Below, piece by piece: positions 5,618-7,477 of a stretch of 7,477 nt of DNA (the first letter of the stretch is position 1; every line of letters starts with the position of its first letter). The notes under the pieces are model-generated. The model was not told the DNA's origin. It saw only the letters and a program-made list of their open reading frames with translations, and did no database searches. Position numbers and translations under genes: made by a program. This stretch comes from Anaerolinea thermophila (GTDB taxonomy: Bacteria; Chloroflexota; Anaerolineae; Anaerolineales; Villigracilaceae). Where the stretch lies: NCBI GenBank assembly GCA_022729775.1, contig DZBA01000161.1:1-7477 (forward strand), given 5' to 3'.

Positions 5618-7441
5618 CTACGCTGGCAACCCCAACTCTTCCAACTTCTCTTTCGTGGGGAAGCCCTTCTCATCCCAGCCTCTTAACTTATAGAACTCCG
5701 GCAGCATCTTGTCGAGTTCCACGACCTTGCCCTTCGCAGGACCATCGGGCAGCGGCTCGTTCAACATGCGCGGCGGAAGCGTATCTTCGGTGGAGCCAGC
5801 TTTGAGGATGAACATGCGCTCCAGATTGTAGACTCGCTCCGCGGCTTTGAGCGCCTCTTCGGGCGTGTAATCCGCGCCGGTGGAGAGGTTCAGCATCTCG
5901 GAAAGAATCTGCGGCAAAATCATGCGGTCTTTGTTGAACATGTAACGAATGCCAACGAAAACACACACGCCGGAAGAATCCATCAGCGCGAAGGAATCTT
6001 CGAAGTGACGCACCAAATCGGCTTTGCCATCGGTCGTCAGCGGATTTTCTTTCACCGGCACGCCGAAGACTTCTTCGTAAGCCACATCGCCTTCCATGTG
6101 TGACGCGCCCTTGTTCGAGGTCGCATACAGCAAGCCCATGCCCTGCGACCCGCGCGGATCGTAGCCGGGGAATTCCTGTTTGCGCGTGGTGACTGCAATT
6201 TCAGGATGACCGTATTTTTCCGCGAGGCGATAACTGCCCTGCGCGAGTTCCTTGCCAAAGCCTTCGTTGTACGCCATCTTCTTTAACATGGCAATCACCG
6301 CGTCATGGTCGCCGAAGCGCAGCGGCTGACCAATCACCTCTTCGGGGATGTAACCCTTCTCATACATTTCCATCGCGGCGGCAATCGTCATGCCCGCGCC
6401 GATGGTATCCATGCCGTATTCGTTGCACAAATAATTTGCCTTGACCAGCGCGGCAAGGTTGCTCACACCGCAGCCTGTTCCCAGCGATGAAATGGTTTCA
6501 TATTCGGGACCTTCGCCCTTGCCCTTATACGGACCATCGGGGACTTCGGTCAACCGTCCGCAGGAAAGCGGGCAGCGGTAGCAAGGCGTGTGACGAATCA
6601 AGTATTGATTTTTCAACGCGTCGCCATCCACATTATGCACATGCTCAAATGTTCCCTGCTGGAAGTTGCGCGTGGGCAAAATGCCGAGCGTGTTGGTCAC
6701 GACCGGCACATACGAAGTGCCGTAAATGCGCATGTTGGAGCCCTTCTTCACATCCGCGCCCACGTTTTTGGATGTCTCGACGCTGATGCTTTTCATCGCG
6801 GCTTCGCTATGCAGCGCGGGATTTTTATTTCCCATCGCCACCACCGCTTTGAGATTCTTGCTGCCCATCACCGCGCCGACTCCTGACCGCGCCGCCGCGC
6901 GATGCTTGTCATTCATGATGGACGCCATCAGCGCGAGATTCTCGCCTGCCGGTCCGATACACGCGACGCGCGCGTCTTGGGATATTTCGCCCTTCAAGAT
7001 GTCCGTCGTCTCGTGCGTGTCCTTGCCCCAAAGATGCGCGGCGCTTCTTAACTCGATTTGGTCTTCGTTGACGAAGAGATACACCGGCTCAGCGGACTTG
7101 CCCTCGAAGAGGAACAAATCGAAGCCGGTGCGTTTCATCCATGTGGGGAATTCGCCGCCGGAGTTGGAATGTGCCACCGCGCCCGTCAGCGGGGATTTGG
7201 TGACGACCATGTAGCGATTCCCCGTCGGCGCGGGAGTCGCGGTCAGCGGTCCCGTCGCAAAGATGAGCAAATTCTCCGGCGCAAGCGGATCCACCAGCGG
7301 GTCTACTTCCTTGTAGAGATAGTGCATCGCCAGTCCGCGCCCGCCGAGATAATCGCGCGCGAGTTTGGGGTCAATCTCTTCGGTTGTGATTTTTTTTGTG
7401 GTGAGGTTTACTCGCAAAAGTTTGAGGTGCCAGCCGTACAT
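5618..7441 (-). CDS. Aldehyde:ferredoxin oxidoreductase family protein (tungsten pterin enzyme)
   Basis: Cytoplasmic enzyme of the AOR family: tungsten bis-pyranopterin plus one [4Fe-4S] cluster, oxidising aldehydes to carboxylic acids and passing electrons to ferredoxin. At 607 residues it is full length. Visible: N-terminal AOR domain about 1-210 with YLGGRGLAMHYLYKEVDPL (31-49), TGNRYMVVTKSPLTGAVAHSNSGG (73-96), and RAAARSGVGAVMGSKNLKAV (181-200); cluster cysteines C287, C290 and C294 in TPCYRCPLSC, with the fourth, C493, in the pterin motif DSSGVC (488-493). E313 in GEGPEYET and H448 in GASHME fall at the positions I recall for the Pyrococcus furiosus AOR active-site Glu and His. Substrate and subfamily cannot be assigned, and no ferredoxin, MoaD-like or NADH-linked subunit gene is next to it. 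ATG 7439-7441 has AAGGAG (7448-7453) 6 nt upstream. It is the first complete gene of its unit; the promoter lies outside the window. Confidence 0.96.
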   Translation of the reverse strand: MYGWHLKLLRVNLTTKKITTEEIDPKLARDYLGGRGLAMHYLYKEVDPLVDPLAPENLLIFATGPLTATPAPTGNRYMVVTKSPLTGAVAHSNSGGEFPTWMKRTGFDLFLFEGKSAEPVYLFVNEDQIELRSAAHLWGKDTHETTDILKGEISQDARVACIGPAGENLALMASIMNDKHRAAARSGVGAVMGSKNLKAVVAMGNKNPALHSEAAMKSISVETSKNVGADVKKGSNMRIYGTSYVPVVTNTLGILPTRNFQQGTFEHVHNVDGDALKNQYLIRHTPCYRCPLSCGRLTEVPDGPYKGKGEGPEYETISSLGTGCGVSNLAALVKANYLCNEYGMDTIGAGMTIAAAMEMYEKGYIPEEVIGQPLRFGDHDAVIAMLKKMAYNEGFGKELAQGSYRLAEKYGHPEIAVTTRKQEFPGYDPRGSQGMGLLYATSNKGASHMEGDVAYEEVFGVPVKENPLTTDGKADLVRHFEDSFALMDSSGVCVFVGIRYMFNKDRMILPQILSEMLNLSTGADYTPEEALKAAERVYNLERMFILKAGSTEDTLPPRMLNEPLPDGPAKGKVVELDKMLPEFYKLRGWDEKGFPTKEKLEELGLPA

Positions 7442-7457
7442 GGGAAACTCCTTGAAT

Positions 7458-7477
7458 TTAGGTGATTAGGAATTAGG
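7458..7477. repeat. Short TTAGG repeat cut by the window edge
   Basis: TTAGG begins at 7458, 7466 and 7473, with ATTAGG exactly repeated at 7465-7470 and 7472-7477. It sits immediately upstream of the AOR ribosome binding site and runs off the window, so its full size is unknown. It resembles the other low-complexity tandem spacers in this window. Confidence 0.45.

Noticed and set aside
5618..7441. Assignment to a specific AOR subfamily such as formaldehyde or glyceraldehyde-3-phosphate oxidoreductase or BamB
   Set aside because: The visible cofactor and cluster motifs are common to the whole family; substrate cannot be read from them without a tree.
7058..7465. 135-codon plus-strand open frame at the right end
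   Set aside because: It is antisense to the well-supported AOR gene and shows no independent signal.

Overview
The window fits a member of the Chloroflexota, most likely an Anaerolineae-type anaerobe. This is an inference from gene content and intergenic style (moderately GC-rich genes, a YknXYZ/MacAB-like exporter without a TolC partner, a tungsten-type aldehyde oxidoreductase, and short low-complexity repeats such as CACAAAGGA and CTACCAAC between genes). No rRNA or phylogenetic marker is present to prove it. Every convincing gene lies on the minus strand, so the biological order runs from the right end of the window to the left.

Right part (7441 to about 5067): a complete aldehyde:ferredoxin oxidoreductase family enzyme, followed by a small cysteine-cluster protein of the YkgJ family. 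A strong hairpin (5580-5610) sits between them and contains the only Shine-Dalgarno-like sequence of the second gene. Both proteins are predicted to be cytoplasmic and metal-binding.

Middle spacer (4783-5066, 284 bp): no gene. In the minus direction it holds two weak terminator-like hairpins after the YkgJ gene, then a 118-bp imperfect inverted-repeat element with three 9-bp tandem units. Last come three direct repeats at exact 11-bp spacing, 10 bp upstream of a possible -10 box. This last arrangement resembles an OmpR/PhoB-type response-regulator operator driving the exporter genes.

Left part (4782 to 83): a four-gene operon made of two tandem paralogous HlyD/MacA-type membrane-anchored adaptors (about 67% identical by hand count, ungapped over the last 394 residues of the first), an ABC ATPase of the LolD/MacB type that overlaps the second adaptor gene by 4 bp, and a MacB/FtsX-type permease. 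Together they should form a MacAB-like (in monoderms, YknXYZ-like) efflux or cell-envelope-stress transporter. The unusual points are the duplicated adaptor and an aromatic-rich segment at the tip of the coiled-coil hairpin. The ATPase-permease spacer carries an 8-bp tandem repeat and an imperfect inverted repeat. The permease is best started at 1321, inside the longest open frame.

I saw no tRNA, rRNA, CRISPR array, transposase or phage gene. The most interesting items are the duplicated adaptors with their tip segment, the 11-bp repeat operator, the structured spacer element, and the AOR-YkgJ pairing. None of them is proof of a new system.
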